64,000 bases of DNA from Wocania ichthyoenteri Th78 (GTDB lineage Bacteria; Bacteroidota; Bacteroidia; Flavobacteriales; Flavobacteriaceae): NCBI RefSeq assembly GCF_000789235.1, contig NZ_KN525716.1, forward strand, positions 3,144,100 through 3,208,099, written 5' to 3'. Under the pieces are notes generated by a model. That model saw nothing but the letters and a program-made list of their open reading frames with translations. It was not told the DNA's origin and ran no database searches. Every line of letters starts with the position of its first letter. Position 1 is the stretch's first letter. This document shows positions 17,966 to 28,074 of the stretch, in pieces. The translations under genes were made by a program, and so were the position numbers.

Positions 17966-19507
17966 TTATTTTTTTAAGACTTTATTTAAAATGCCAAAAA
18001 CACTTCTTATAAATGTAGCACTTGTAAGTACTTTTACTACGGGATTAATACGTGTACTCCTTTGTCTGGATGTTGATACGCGTTGTTTAGATTCAGCTTT
18101 TTTGAGTGCTTCTCTTTCACGTTGTGCCTTTTCTTTGGCTTCTTCTGCTTCGGCTTGTTTTATTTTTTCGTTAAGCATTTCGTAAGCACTTTCTCTATCA
18201 ATAGTTTCATTATATTTTTTAACCATTTTAGATTCAGATAATAAATTACTCAATTCGCCATCGGTTAAAACATCCATTCTGCTCATTGGTGCACGCATCA
18301 TGGTTGCGGCAAGTGGCGTTGGTCGTCCTTTTTCATCTAAAGCCGAGACTAAAGCTTCACCAATACCTAAGGATGTTAAAACTTCGGTAGTATCGTAATA
18401 CTCAGAATCTGGATAATTTTGCGCCGTTAATTTAATGGCTTTTCTATCTTTTGCCGTAAAAGCTCTTAAAGCATGTTGCACTTTTAAACCTAACTGACTT
18501 AAAACAGCTTCGGGGACATCGGTTGGGTTTTGGGTTACAAAATACAATCCGACACCTTTACTACGAATCAATTTTACTATGCTTTCAATTTGATTTAATA
18601 ATGCTTTTGATGCTTCGTTAAAAATTAAATGTGCTTCGTCAATAAACATGATAAGTTCTGGTCTATCGCTATCGCCTTGTTCTGGGAAAGTTGAATAAAT
18701 TTCAGCCAATAAACTTAACATAAATGTCGAAAATAATTTTGGTCTATCTTGAATATCGGTAAGTCTAATAATGTTAATATAACCTCTACCATTATCATCA
18801 ACTCGTAATAAATCGTCAACATCAAAAGAGGTTTCGCCAAAAAACAAATCAGCACCTTGCTGTTCAAGTTCTACAACTTTACGTAAAATAGCACCTGTTG
18901 ATGCTGTTGATATTCTGCCATAAGCTTCGGTAAATTCTTTCTTACCTTCATTTGTAGCGTATTGTAGTATTTTTTTAAAATCTTTTAAATCAAGAATTGG
19001 GTATTTATTATCATCACAGTATTGAAAAATAACAGCAACAACACCGGATTGCGTTTCGGATAAATCTAGGATACGCGATAATAAAACAGGCCCAAATTCA
19101 CTAACAGTTGCTCTTAGTCTAACTCCATCTTGCTCAGAAAGTGTTAAAATTTCAACAGGAAATGATTTAGATTCAAACGGCAATCCAATTTTTTCGTGAC
19201 GTTCATCAATTTTAGGATGCCCAGGACTTGGTTGCGCTAATCCGCTTAAATCACCTTTTATATCCATAAGTAAAACGGGAATACCTTTATCACTCAAGTT
19301 TTCGGCTAAAACTTGTAACGATTTGGTTTTTCCTGTTCCAGTAGCTCCTGCAATTAAACCATGGCGGTTCATGGTTTTTAAAGGAATTTTTACATGTGCA
19401 CCTGTAACAGTTTCACCATTTAACATTGCAGCTCCAATAGGAATAAAATCGCCTTTGGTGGTGTTGCCCTCAGAGATATGCTTAAAAAAAATGTCCTTAT
19501 TACTCAT
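17966..19507 (-). CDS. HerA-like ATPase, DUF853 family (YjgR-like)
   Basis: The 513-residue protein is a FtsK/HerA-type P-loop ATPase with Walker A GATGTGKT at residues 54-61, LLMDIKGDLSGLAQ, and Walker B MFIDEAHLIFNEA. An Ala/Glu/Lys-rich coiled segment (about 440-490) precedes a basic C-terminal tail. YjgR/DUF853 members are widespread, but their role (DNA or protein translocation) is not settled. It is about 40 bases upstream of the lipoprotein gene. No nuclease partner (NurA) or defence gene is nearby, so I do not read it as a defence system. Confidence 0.92.
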   Translation of the reverse strand: MSNKDIFFKHISEGNTTKGDFIPIGAAMLNGETVTGAHVKIPLKTMNRHGLIAGATGTGKTKSLQVLAENLSDKGIPVLLMDIKGDLSGLAQPSPGHPKIDERHEKIGLPFESKSFPVEILTLSEQDGVRLRATVSEFGPVLLSRILDLSETQSGVVAVIFQYCDDNKYPILDLKDFKKILQYATNEGKKEFTEAYGRISTASTGAILRKVVELEQQGADLFFGETSFDVDDLLRVDDNGRGYINIIRLTDIQDRPKLFSTFMLSLLAEIYSTFPEQGDSDRPELIMFIDEAHLIFNEASKALLNQIESIVKLIRSKGVGLYFVTQNPTDVPEAVLSQLGLKVQHALRAFTAKDRKAIKLTAQNYPDSEYYDTTEVLTSLGIGEALVSALDEKGRPTPLAATMMRAPMSRMDVLTDGELSNLLSESKMVKKYNETIDRESAYEMLNEKIKQAEAEEAKEKAQREREALKKAESKQRVSTSRQRSTRINPVVKVLTSATFIRSVFGILNKVLKK

Positions 19508-19580
19508 GCCTAATAATTTTGCATAAAAATACAGGAAAAATGAAGAAGAAAAAAATAAGGTTTTTAGTAAATAAAGTTAA

Positions 19581-20306
19581 TTATTTTATTCTTTCAATGT
19601 AAATATTTGAGGTACCAACACTTCTAAAATTTGCTGGAGCACTATTTCCACCTCTTATGGTTTGTACACTTATGGTTTGTCCAGCTATAATATTAAAAAC
19701 CTCGGTTATATGTAATGATGCTTCATTATGGTTATTAGCACGCCTTACATAGCCTGTATTGGCAATAGCTCCTGTTGGTGTTCCATTAATTGCTAATCGA
19801 GCCTCTACAGAAACACGCTGATGAGCACTGTTACCCACACTTGGCACAGTGTAAGCAATATTAGCAGTAATTTTATACCTTCCAGTAGTGTTTATAGTTA
19901 TTGTATTTCCAGATTGGGAATACAACGTAGTATCATCATTCCAATCTAATAACCCAAAAATAGGAATATTAGTATATGACGAAGAGTTTAAATTAGACGT
20001 TATATCTATGTTACTATATTTTACAGAGTTTCCATGAGAAATTTTGCTCCAGTCTGGTATTGCCGTGGTACCACAATTAAACTGAAACTCATTTAAATCA
20101 GTATTATATATCATTAACCCGTTAGCTGGATTAACTATAGCATTAATTTGAACTGTAGTAAGTCTAGGGATAAGAACACCTTTGTCTGTAGATTCTACAT
20201 CAAGTATAGACGATTGATCTGGATTTGTTGTGCCAATACCAACTTGAGCGGCACTGTAATAATAGCTGCAGCAAAGCAGTATTATTAAATACGCAGTTTT
20301 TTTCAT
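19581..20306 (-). CDS. Exported VGIGTTNP-type protein with a C1q/TNF-like C-terminal domain
   Basis: The 241-residue protein starts with a signal peptide (residues 1-20) directly followed by QVGIGTTNPDQSSILDVES and GVLIPRLTTVQ, a head common to flavobacterial surface proteins and to phage tail-fibre-like proteins. Residues of about 95-241 form a predicted jelly roll of the C1q/TNF type (YKITANIAYTV, AGQTISVQTIRGG, NIYIERIK). The likely place is the cell surface or outside the cell, perhaps as a trimer. No sorting (T9SS) tail is seen. Function is unknown. Confidence 0.8.
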   Translation of the reverse strand: MKKTAYLIILLCCSYYYSAAQVGIGTTNPDQSSILDVESTDKGVLIPRLTTVQINAIVNPANGLMIYNTDLNEFQFNCGTTAIPDWSKISHGNSVKYSNIDITSNLNSSSYTNIPIFGLLDWNDDTTLYSQSGNTITINTTGRYKITANIAYTVPSVGNSAHQRVSVEARLAINGTPTGAIANTGYVRRANNHNEASLHITEVFNIIAGQTISVQTIRGGNSAPANFRSVGTSNIYIERIK

Positions 20307-20409
20307 TTGAGAGAGAGGTTGAGAGCAATTTACTTTATGATTTTAATAAGACACGAAAGTAGGTAATTTCATTTGGAAATCAAAATAGCAAATTTATAAT
20401 AGGAATACG

Positions 20410-20417
20410 TATCTTTG
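20410..20417 (+). promoter_or_regulatory. -7 promoter element of queE giving a leaderless mRNA
   Basis: TATCTTTG ends six bases before the queE ATG at 20424, so transcription should start at or within a base or two of the start codon. The TTG of the longest frame (20415) lies inside the element. Confidence 0.65.
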
Positions 20418-20423
20418 CAAACT

Positions 20424-21053
20424 ATGAAAAAAGAGCTTCAAAGTTTAGTTGATAAAGGTGAAATGTTACCATTAATGGAAGAGTTTTATACTATCCAAGG
20501 AGAAGGGTATCATAAAGGAACTGCGGCTTATTTTATCAGAATTGGAGGATGCGATGTTGGATGTCATTGGTGCGATGTAAAAGAAAGCTGGAATGCCGAT
20601 TTACATCCGCCAACCCATACAAACAAAATTGTAGAAAATGCAAAAAAATATAGTGACACTATTGTAATAACTGGAGGAGAACCTTTAACTTGGGATATGA
20701 CACTTTTAACTAATAAGCTTAAAGCTGAAGGCTTACAAATACATATTGAAACCTCTGGCGCTTATAAATTGACAGGAACTTGGGATTGGATTTGTTTGTC
20801 TCCGAAAAAAATGAAACTTCCAACTAAAGAGGTTTACGAAAAAGCACACGAACTTAAAGTGATTGTTTATAATAAAGATGATTTTCGCTTCGCTGAAGAA
20901 CAAGCTTCTAAAGTAAATAAAGATTGCATTTTATATTTGCAACCCGAATGGAGTAAACGTGATAAAGTTGTTCCAGAAATTGTAGATTATGTAATGGCAA
21001 ATCCTAAATGGAAAGTGTCGCTACAAACACATAAGTATTTAAATATCCCATAA
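20424..21053 (+). CDS. queE: 7-carboxy-7-deazaguanine synthase
   Basis: QueE is a radical SAM enzyme that contracts the ring of 6-carboxytetrahydropterin to 7-carboxy-7-deazaguanine on the way to queuosine in tRNA. In the 209-residue protein Cys43, Cys47 and Cys50 form the CxxxCxxC cluster site of GGCDVGCHWCDVKESW. FYTIQGEGYHKG is the substrate-side signature and ITGGEPLTW the SAM-binding GGEP motif. No other que gene is in the window. The start follows from the promoter element. Confidence 0.96.
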   Translation: MKKELQSLVDKGEMLPLMEEFYTIQGEGYHKGTAAYFIRIGGCDVGCHWCDVKESWNADLHPPTHTNKIVENAKKYSDTIVITGGEPLTWDMTLLTNKLKAEGLQIHIETSGAYKLTGTWDWICLSPKKMKLPTKEVYEKAHELKVIVYNKDDFRFAEEQASKVNKDCILYLQPEWSKRDKVVPEIVDYVMANPKWKVSLQTHKYLNIP

Positions 21054-21061
21054 ATTAAAAA

Positions 21062-21089
21062 AGCCTTGAATTTTCAAGGCTTTTTTTAT
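21062..21089. terminator. Two-way terminator between queE and the DUF2911 gene
   Basis: AGCCTTGAA and TTCAAGGCT pair around a four-base loop, with A before and T after. Confidence 0.85.
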
Positions 21090-21097
21090 ATTTGTAA

Positions 21098-21643
21098 TTA
21101 CTTAGTAAAAGGAACAGTTAATCTTGCGGTTCCCCAACCCAAATGCATATTTACACCATTGTCAGCTTTATCAAATGCTATAGAGAAAGCTTCTATGGAT
21201 TCTTCTGATGAATTTAAAGGCACCGACAAGCGAGCAACATCATTAGCTTCCTTATAAAAATAAGAACCCCAAACATTTAAATCTTTACTTATTATTGCAG
21301 TACATTCTTCTTCTCCAGGAATTATGTAAAATGTGTAAGTGCCAGCTTTTACAGTTTTGTTACCTAATTTCATATCTGTATAAAGCGTTAATTCTGCTGC
21401 TTCATTGGCACCAGTTCTCCAAACCTTTCCATTAGGAGCTAGAGTTTCTAAGTCTCTTCCTTTTAATTGTGGTCTGCTGTAAATAATTTTTATAAGCTTA
21501 TTTGATTCTTTATAGCTAGCAGGATAAGCAGCAGCATCCATTGGACTTTTGTCCATTTTAGGAAACTCTTGGGCATTCACATTAGTAGCCAATAGCATAA
21601 TAAATGCAAAGGCAATAGTTGTAATACATGATAATTTTTTCAT
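21098..21643 (-). CDS. DUF2911 family exported protein
   Basis: A 181-residue protein with a signal peptide (about residues 1-24, ending VNAQ). The DUF2911 features are seen in order: IKIIYSRPQLKGRD, APNGKVWRTGANEAAELTLYTD, AGTYTFYIIPGEEECTAIISK and the closing GWGTARLTVPF. The domain is common in Bacteroidota. Its function is unknown, but it is predicted to be a periplasmic beta-sandwich. The gene stands alone, with a shared terminator towards queE. Confidence 0.9.
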   Translation of the reverse strand: MKKLSCITTIAFAFIMLLATNVNAQEFPKMDKSPMDAAAYPASYKESNKLIKIIYSRPQLKGRDLETLAPNGKVWRTGANEAAELTLYTDMKLGNKTVKAGTYTFYIIPGEEECTAIISKDLNVWGSYFYKEANDVARLSVPLNSSEESIEAFSIAFDKADNGVNMHLGWGTARLTVPFTK

Positions 21644-21905
21644 AATGAGTTTTTAAGTTTTTATAATGGTTTAAAGGTAAAGCGTTATTGTCTTAAAGTT
21701 TTTATAAAAGTCATTTCAGTATGTTAAAGTTTACAATATTCAATAAAATATTTATAAAATACAATGTTTTAGTTTCATATTTATGTTAATATTAACTATT
21801 TGATTTTAAATTGAAACTAATTAGTCGACTTATGTTTTTATAATAAAACTATAATAGCATTTTTGTATCATTAATTAGAATAAAATATATTAAAAGATAA
21901 AGATT

Positions 21906-23570
21906 ATGTGTGGAATTGTATGTGCATTCGATTTAAAGCAAAAGGCTGAAGATTTAAGACCTCAAATATTAGAAATGTCTAAAACCATTCGTCATCGTGG
22001 ACCAGATTGGAGCGGAATCTATAGTGACGACAAAGCAATAATGGCACATGAGCGTTTGGCTATAGTAGATCCAGCCTCAGGAAAGCAGCCACTATTTAGT
22101 GAAGATAAAAAGTTAATTCTAGCAGCAAACGGTGAGATTTATAACCACAGAGAATTACGTAAACAGTTTGAAGGTAAATATACATTTCAAACAGAAAGCG
22201 ATTGCGAAGTTATTTTGGCATTGTATAAAGAAAAGGGAGTAGATTTTGTAGATGAAATGAACGGTATTTTTGGCTTCGCTATTTACGATGTTGAAAAAGA
22301 TGAATATTTTGTAGCAAGAGACCACATGGGAATTATTCCACTTTATATAGGTTGGGATCAAAACGGAACATTCTATGTAGCTTCAGAATTAAAAGCTTTA
22401 GAAGGTGTTTGTACTAAAATAGAATTGTTCCCTCCAGGTCATTATTTAAGCAGTAAAGATGGTGAGTTTGTAAAATGGTATAACAGAGAATGGACAGAAT
22501 ATGATGCTGTTAAAGATAACGAAACCAGTATCAGCGAGATAAAAGAAGCGCTTGAAGCTGCTGTACACAGACAATTAATGAGTGATGTACCTTATGGTGT
22601 TTTGTTATCTGGTGGTTTAGATTCATCTGTTACTTCAGCAATAGCGAAAAAATATGCAGAAAAACGTATAGAGTCTGATGACAAACAAGCGGCATGGTGG
22701 CCACAATTACACAGTTTTTCAGTTGGGTTAGAAGGCTCGCCAGATTTAGCTGCAGCACAAAAAGTAGCAGACCATATTGGAACCATTCACCACGAAATAA
22801 AGTTTACTATTCAAGAAGGATTAGATGCTATTCGTGATGTGATTTATAACCTAGAAACTTACGATATTACTACGATTAGAGCTAGTACGCCTATGTATTT
22901 AATGGCTCGTGTTATTAAATCGATGGGAATTAAAATGGTGTTATCTGGAGAAGGAGCAGATGAGTTGTTTGGTGGTTATTTGTACTTTCATAAAGCACCT
23001 AATGCTCAAGAATTTCATGAAGAAACGGTACGTAAATTAAGTAAGCTGCACATGTACGACTGCTTACGTGCTAACAAAAGTTTAGCAGCTTGGGGAATTG
23101 AAGGTCGTGTTCCATTTTTAGATAAAGAATTTATGGATGTTGCGATGAGGATTAACCCTCAAGACAAGATGATTAACGGTGAGCGTATGGAAAAATGGGT
23201 AGTACGTAAAGCTTTTGAAGATATGTTGCCAGAAAGTGTAGCTTGGAGGCAAAAAGAGCAATTTAGCGATGGTGTTGGTTATAGTTGGATTGACACGCTT
23301 AAAGAGGTTGTTGACGAAGCTGTAAGCGATGAGCAGATCCAAAATGCACATTTCAGATTTCCAATTCAAACACCGCAAAACAAAGAAGAGTTTTATTACC
23401 GTTCTATTTTCGAAGAGCATTTTCCGAGTGATGCAGCAGCTTTATGCGTACCACAAGAGCCTAGTGTAGCTTGTAGTACTAAAATAGCTTTAGAATGGGA
23501 TGAGGCCTTTAAAAACATGAATGACCCATCGGGTAGAGCAGTAGCAAAAGTTCACGATGATGCGTATTAA
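21906..23570 (+). CDS. asnB: Asparagine synthase B (glutamine-hydrolysing)
   Basis: AsnB makes asparagine from aspartate, ATP and glutamine. The protein has 554 residues. The mature N terminus begins with Cys2, the glutaminase nucleophile (MCGIVCAFD), followed by RHRGPDWSG and AANGEIYNH. The synthetase half has the pyrophosphatase loop LLSGGLDSS and the conserved SGEGADELFGGY. Length and motifs match the E. coli AsnB type. A weak -7-like sequence (CATTTTTG near 21858) lies about 45 bases upstream. A hairpin terminator follows at 23601. Confidence 0.97.
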   Translation: MCGIVCAFDLKQKAEDLRPQILEMSKTIRHRGPDWSGIYSDDKAIMAHERLAIVDPASGKQPLFSEDKKLILAANGEIYNHRELRKQFEGKYTFQTESDCEVILALYKEKGVDFVDEMNGIFGFAIYDVEKDEYFVARDHMGIIPLYIGWDQNGTFYVASELKALEGVCTKIELFPPGHYLSSKDGEFVKWYNREWTEYDAVKDNETSISEIKEALEAAVHRQLMSDVPYGVLLSGGLDSSVTSAIAKKYAEKRIESDDKQAAWWPQLHSFSVGLEGSPDLAAAQKVADHIGTIHHEIKFTIQEGLDAIRDVIYNLETYDITTIRASTPMYLMARVIKSMGIKMVLSGEGADELFGGYLYFHKAPNAQEFHEETVRKLSKLHMYDCLRANKSLAAWGIEGRVPFLDKEFMDVAMRINPQDKMINGERMEKWVVRKAFEDMLPESVAWRQKEQFSDGVGYSWIDTLKEVVDEAVSDEQIQNAHFRFPIQTPQNKEEFYYRSIFEEHFPSDAAALCVPQEPSVACSTKIALEWDEAFKNMNDPSGRAVAKVHDDAY

Positions 23571-23600
23571 TTGAGTATTCAGTTATATATTTTTATTAGT

Positions 23601-23629
23601 AAAGACCAGCATTTTTGTTGGTCTTTTTC
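23601..23629 (+). terminator. Terminator of asnB
   Basis: AAAGACCAGC and GTTGGTCTTT pair around ATTTTT (one G-T/C mismatch region near the loop), followed by T-rich sequence. Confidence 0.8.
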
Positions 23630-23820
23630 ATTATAATAAAATCTATAATATGCGATTTAAGGCGTTTTATAATTTTTTAAATTCAAGAATGATTAAAAAA
23701 GCATTAAAATTAATTTTAAGACACTTTTTAGTCGATTTAAGAGCGTTTTAAGTAATTAACAATTGTTGATAATTATTAAGTAAACTCGCTAAAAGGCTTT
23801 TTAAAGGCTTTGTAATTTTG

Positions 23821-23828
23821 TATATTTG
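23821..23828 (+). promoter_or_regulatory. -7 promoter element of gyrB
   Basis: TATATTTG, matching TAnnTTTG, lies 78 bases before the gyrB ATG and just upstream of the leader hairpin. Confidence 0.7.
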
Positions 23829-23842
23829 TTTGTATTCAAAAG

Positions 23843-23865
23843 GATGCTTTATAGCGTCTTTTTTT
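23843..23865 (+). promoter_or_regulatory. Terminator-like hairpin in the gyrB leader
   Basis: GATGC, loop TTTATA, GCGTC (five pairs, one of them G-U), then seven T. It lies between the gyrB promoter and the start codon, the position of an attenuator. The stem is short, so the call is tentative. Confidence 0.35.
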
Positions 23866-23887
23866 GTGAAAAAAATAACCAGAATAG

Positions 23888-25855
<1,968 letters not shown>

Positions 25856-25873
25856 ATAATAATTTATAAAATA

Positions 25874-25911
25874 AAAAAATAGGCTATCTTTTTTCTGATA
25901 GCCTATTTTTT
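25874..25911. terminator. Two-way terminator between gyrB and the His/Tyr-rich gene
   Basis: AATAGGCTATC and GATAGCCTATT pair around TTTTTTCT, with A tracts before and T tracts after. Confidence 0.88.
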
Positions 25912-25923
25912 ATTGTAATATGT

Positions 25924-26379
25924 TTAGAATAAGCCTAAACGTACATTTGGAGTACTTACGTTTACTCTCGTGTTTATAGTACTTCTTCTAGGATATCTCT
26001 CATAGTAATATCCATCGTACCTGTAATAATAAAATGTTGCGTGGTGATAATAATAATCACTATGATGACAATTATGGCTACAATGCTCGTAATGTTCTGC
26101 ATAGGCATCTTTTTTACCCTTCATATAAGCTTTATAGGCTTTTCTATCTTTTCTTTTTAAATTACTTTCATAATTTTTTTGATCTTTCCAAAAGGTTTCT
26201 TCTTCTGCTTTAGTTTCTGCACTAAATTGTTGTTCATATTTAGCATCTTCTAATGCTCTTTTTTGATAATATGATTTTTTATCAATTTTTGTTTCATTTG
26301 ACGATTCAGAATCTTGAGCTTGTATCACAAATGAAAAACTTAGAACAATAATAAATACTGATGTTTTAAATATTTTCAT
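25924..26379 (-). CDS. Small exported His/Cys/Tyr-rich protein under an ECF-type promoter
   Basis: A 151-residue protein with a signal peptide (residues 1-21, ending IQAQ). Residues of about 22-95 are charged and helical (Lys/Glu/Gln-rich, KKDAYAEHY). The tail has a striking cluster with two Cys and several His (EHCSHNCHHSDYYYHH), then alternating Tyr and Arg (YYYRYDGYYYERYP), and ends in a short strand-rich segment (VNVSTPNVRLGLF). The His/Cys cluster could bind Zn2+, Cu2+ or another soft metal; this is inference. It is preceded by a perfect copy of the system 2 ECF box at 26422-26450, so it probably belongs to that regulon although the operon genes are on its far side. Confidence 0.8.
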   Translation of the reverse strand: MKIFKTSVFIIVLSFSFVIQAQDSESSNETKIDKKSYYQKRALEDAKYEQQFSAETKAEEETFWKDQKNYESNLKRKDRKAYKAYMKGKKDAYAEHYEHCSHNCHHSDYYYHHATFYYYRYDGYYYERYPRRSTINTRVNVSTPNVRLGLF

Positions 26380-26421
26380 GACTTAATAATTTTAATGTTA
26401 TTAATAATTGACTTTCAATAT

Positions 26422-26450
26422 TAAGACACCTTAAACCTTTTTTACCCTAC
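26422..26450 (-). promoter_or_regulatory. ECF-type promoter of the His/Tyr-rich exported protein
   Basis: On the minus strand GTAGGGTAAA, 10 bases, GGTGTCTTA. This is identical in both blocks to the box before fecR2 and lies 43 bases before the ATG at 26379. Confidence 0.7.
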
Positions 26451-26530
26451 TATTATTTTAATTTAAATTTGAAAAGTGTAGTTTAAATTATACATCTATG
26501 ATTAATAAACCTCGTAGGTTTATATATAAA

Positions 26531-26568
26531 AAGACCATCAAAACTATTAGTTTTGATGGTCTTTTTGG
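26531..26568 (-). terminator. Terminator after the beta-barrel gene
   Basis: A 13-base arm, AAGACCATCAAAA, pairs perfectly with TTTTGATGGTCTT around CTATTAG, with A before and T after. It can act both ways. Confidence 0.85.
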
Positions 26569-26607
26569 TTTGAGTTCTTAAGTTTAAAAATCAAAGCCCA
26601 ATGAGAA

Positions 26608-27177
26608 TTACCATACTCTATTTTTTGGACTTCCTTCGTCGTAAACATTACCCATTCCTATATGATAACGAATGCCTAAAGATACTCCTGAGTTTGTTTT
26701 AAAACCACCACCTAAGTTTATACCCCAATCATAGTTGCTAGGGTTAAATTCTTGAGAGGTATCAAATAAACCAAAGCTGCTATCAAACTCTTCTTTATGA
26801 GAAATGGCTAAACCAATTTGAGGACCAGCTTCTAAAAAAAAGTTTTCACTTGGATATATTTTTAGTAGTAATGGTAGATTTATATAATTTAATTTTTGGG
26901 TAAAAGTGCCGCCATTATCTTGTAATTCGTAACCTTGTTGTGAGTATAATAATTCAATTTGAAGAGCAACACTTTCGTTTAAAAAAGATTCTCCATAAAA
27001 ACCCACATGAAATGCATGTCTTTGTCCGGTTTCAGTATCGCCATCAAAATTAACAGCTGCTAAATTATAGCCTAGTTTTATACCAGCATTAGACTTAGTT
27101 GAGTTTTTATTTTCTTGTGCTTTTGCATTAAAAAGCACCGTTATAATTAATATTGTTGTTAAAAATTTAGTTTTCAT
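26608..27177 (-). CDS. Small outer-membrane beta-barrel (porin-family) protein
   Basis: A 189-residue protein with a signal peptide (about residues 1-20, FNAKAQ) and alternating hydrophobic strands: GIKLGYNLAAVNFDG, QLNYINLPLLLKIYP, FFLEAGPQIGLAIS, YDWGINLGGGF and LGIRYHIGMGNV. This is the eight-stranded OMP_b-brl_2 pattern frequent in Bacteroidota. No substrate can be inferred. The gene follows the zincin lipoprotein by 27 bases and is surely in the same operon. Confidence 0.85.
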   Translation of the reverse strand: MKTKFLTTILIITVLFNAKAQENKNSTKSNAGIKLGYNLAAVNFDGDTETGQRHAFHVGFYGESFLNESVALQIELLYSQQGYELQDNGGTFTQKLNYINLPLLLKIYPSENFFLEAGPQIGLAISHKEEFDSSFGLFDTSQEFNPSNYDWGINLGGGFKTNSGVSLGIRYHIGMGNVYDEGSPKNRVW

Positions 27178-27204
27178 ATTTCTATAATTTTGAGTTAAAA
27201 AAAA

Positions 27205-27990
27205 TTATTTCCCGCCATTAGCTTGCAAATCAGCTATACATTGCGAATCTAATTGTGGGGCATTACTATTTCCAATTAAATTTGATAGACCATCTCCAGT
27301 TTCTGCAGACCAATACATTAAGCAGCTTTCAACATTACAATGTTTAGCATGCTCTGAATCTTCATGGTCATTAACCATATCTGAACCCAGGTTTGTAAGA
27401 CCTAAAATATGCCCAAACTCATGTGTTATAACTGTTGTTTCTAAAACACTTCTATCGGGTTCAAAAGTACTATTGCTTAAATCTTTAATAGTTTCTTCAA
27501 AAATCACAAAAGAGGTGTTTCTATAAGCAGTGCCTAAAACAGCACTATTATTAGTATTTTTGTCTGACTCTCCATCTGCAAAAAATGCCCAAACGGCTAT
27601 TTGATTATTTGTGTTGTATTTGGTTCTATTTGCATCTTCAATAGTTATAATATCTTGAATAGTGTATTTTGTTTTTCCAGTAGGTGTAAAAGCTCTTTTT
27701 TCAACAGTAATCCCATTAGGCTTAAAAGTTCGAGCTTCTAAAAATGATTTAAAATTATTAATAGTATTTTGGGTAGGTTCAAACCCTTCAACATAAACAA
27801 CTTCAATAACCATACTTTTAAATATATTATCAGATAAAAGATCGTTAGATGAAGATCCTGTTGCTTTTTGATTCGCAGTTATATTTACATTATCTGTACC
27901 ATTATCAAGGTCTGTATTAGTTATGTCTTCTTTAGAACAAGAATTTATAAAGGCTAAAAGCAAAAGTGTTATTAAAAATTTATGTTTCAT
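27205..27990 (-). CDS. Zinc metalloprotease-like lipoprotein
   Basis: A 261-residue lipoprotein (lipobox AFINSC, anchor Cys18). The motif HEFGHILGLTN fits HExxHxxGxxN, the zinc site of metzincin-like proteases, with Asn in place of the third His. A downstream CLMYWS matches the Met-turn. A Cys pair (CNVESC) just before it may form a disulfide. It is therefore probably an active periplasmic or surface zinc protease. The gene lies after the two repeat lipoproteins and before the beta-barrel on one strand. No own promoter is seen between it and the terminator at 28007-28041, so it may depend on read-through from the ECF-driven lipoprotein gene. Confidence 0.85.
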   Translation of the reverse strand: MKHKFLITLLLLAFINSCSKEDITNTDLDNGTDNVNITANQKATGSSSNDLLSDNIFKSMVIEVVYVEGFEPTQNTINNFKSFLEARTFKPNGITVEKRAFTPTGKTKYTIQDIITIEDANRTKYNTNNQIAVWAFFADGESDKNTNNSAVLGTAYRNTSFVIFEETIKDLSNSTFEPDRSVLETTVITHEFGHILGLTNLGSDMVNDHEDSEHAKHCNVESCLMYWSAETGDGLSNLIGNSNAPQLDSQCIADLQANGGK

Positions 27991-28006
27991 ATAGTTGTTT
28001 TTAATT

Positions 28007-28041
28007 GTTAAAAACAGCTGTCTATTCTTGACAGCTGTTTT
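28007..28041 (-). terminator. Terminator after repeat lipoprotein 2
   Basis: AAAACAGCTGTC pairs perfectly with GACAGCTGTTTT around a seven-base loop. The same stem sequence, slightly changed, follows the tandem paralogue (29299-29329), so the terminator was duplicated with the gene. Confidence 0.8.
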
Positions 28042-28074
28042 ACCATAACATACGTAACAAATGCGAATCTAGTT

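Noticed and set aside
17966-19507. HerA-like ATPase as part of a defence system
   Set aside because: No NurA, SIR2 or nuclease partner is adjacent; the neighbours are a lipoprotein and a YitT protein, and DUF853 genes are common housekeeping-type genes.
20307-20400. GTGTCTTA upstream of the VGIGTTNP-type gene, like the ECF second block
   Set aside because: No GTAGGGTA block lies 10 bases upstream on the minus strand; a -7-like TACTTTCG overlaps the site instead.
23689-23751. 20-codon frame in the gyrB upstream region as a leader peptide
   Set aside because: It lies upstream of the gyrB promoter and has no promoter of its own.
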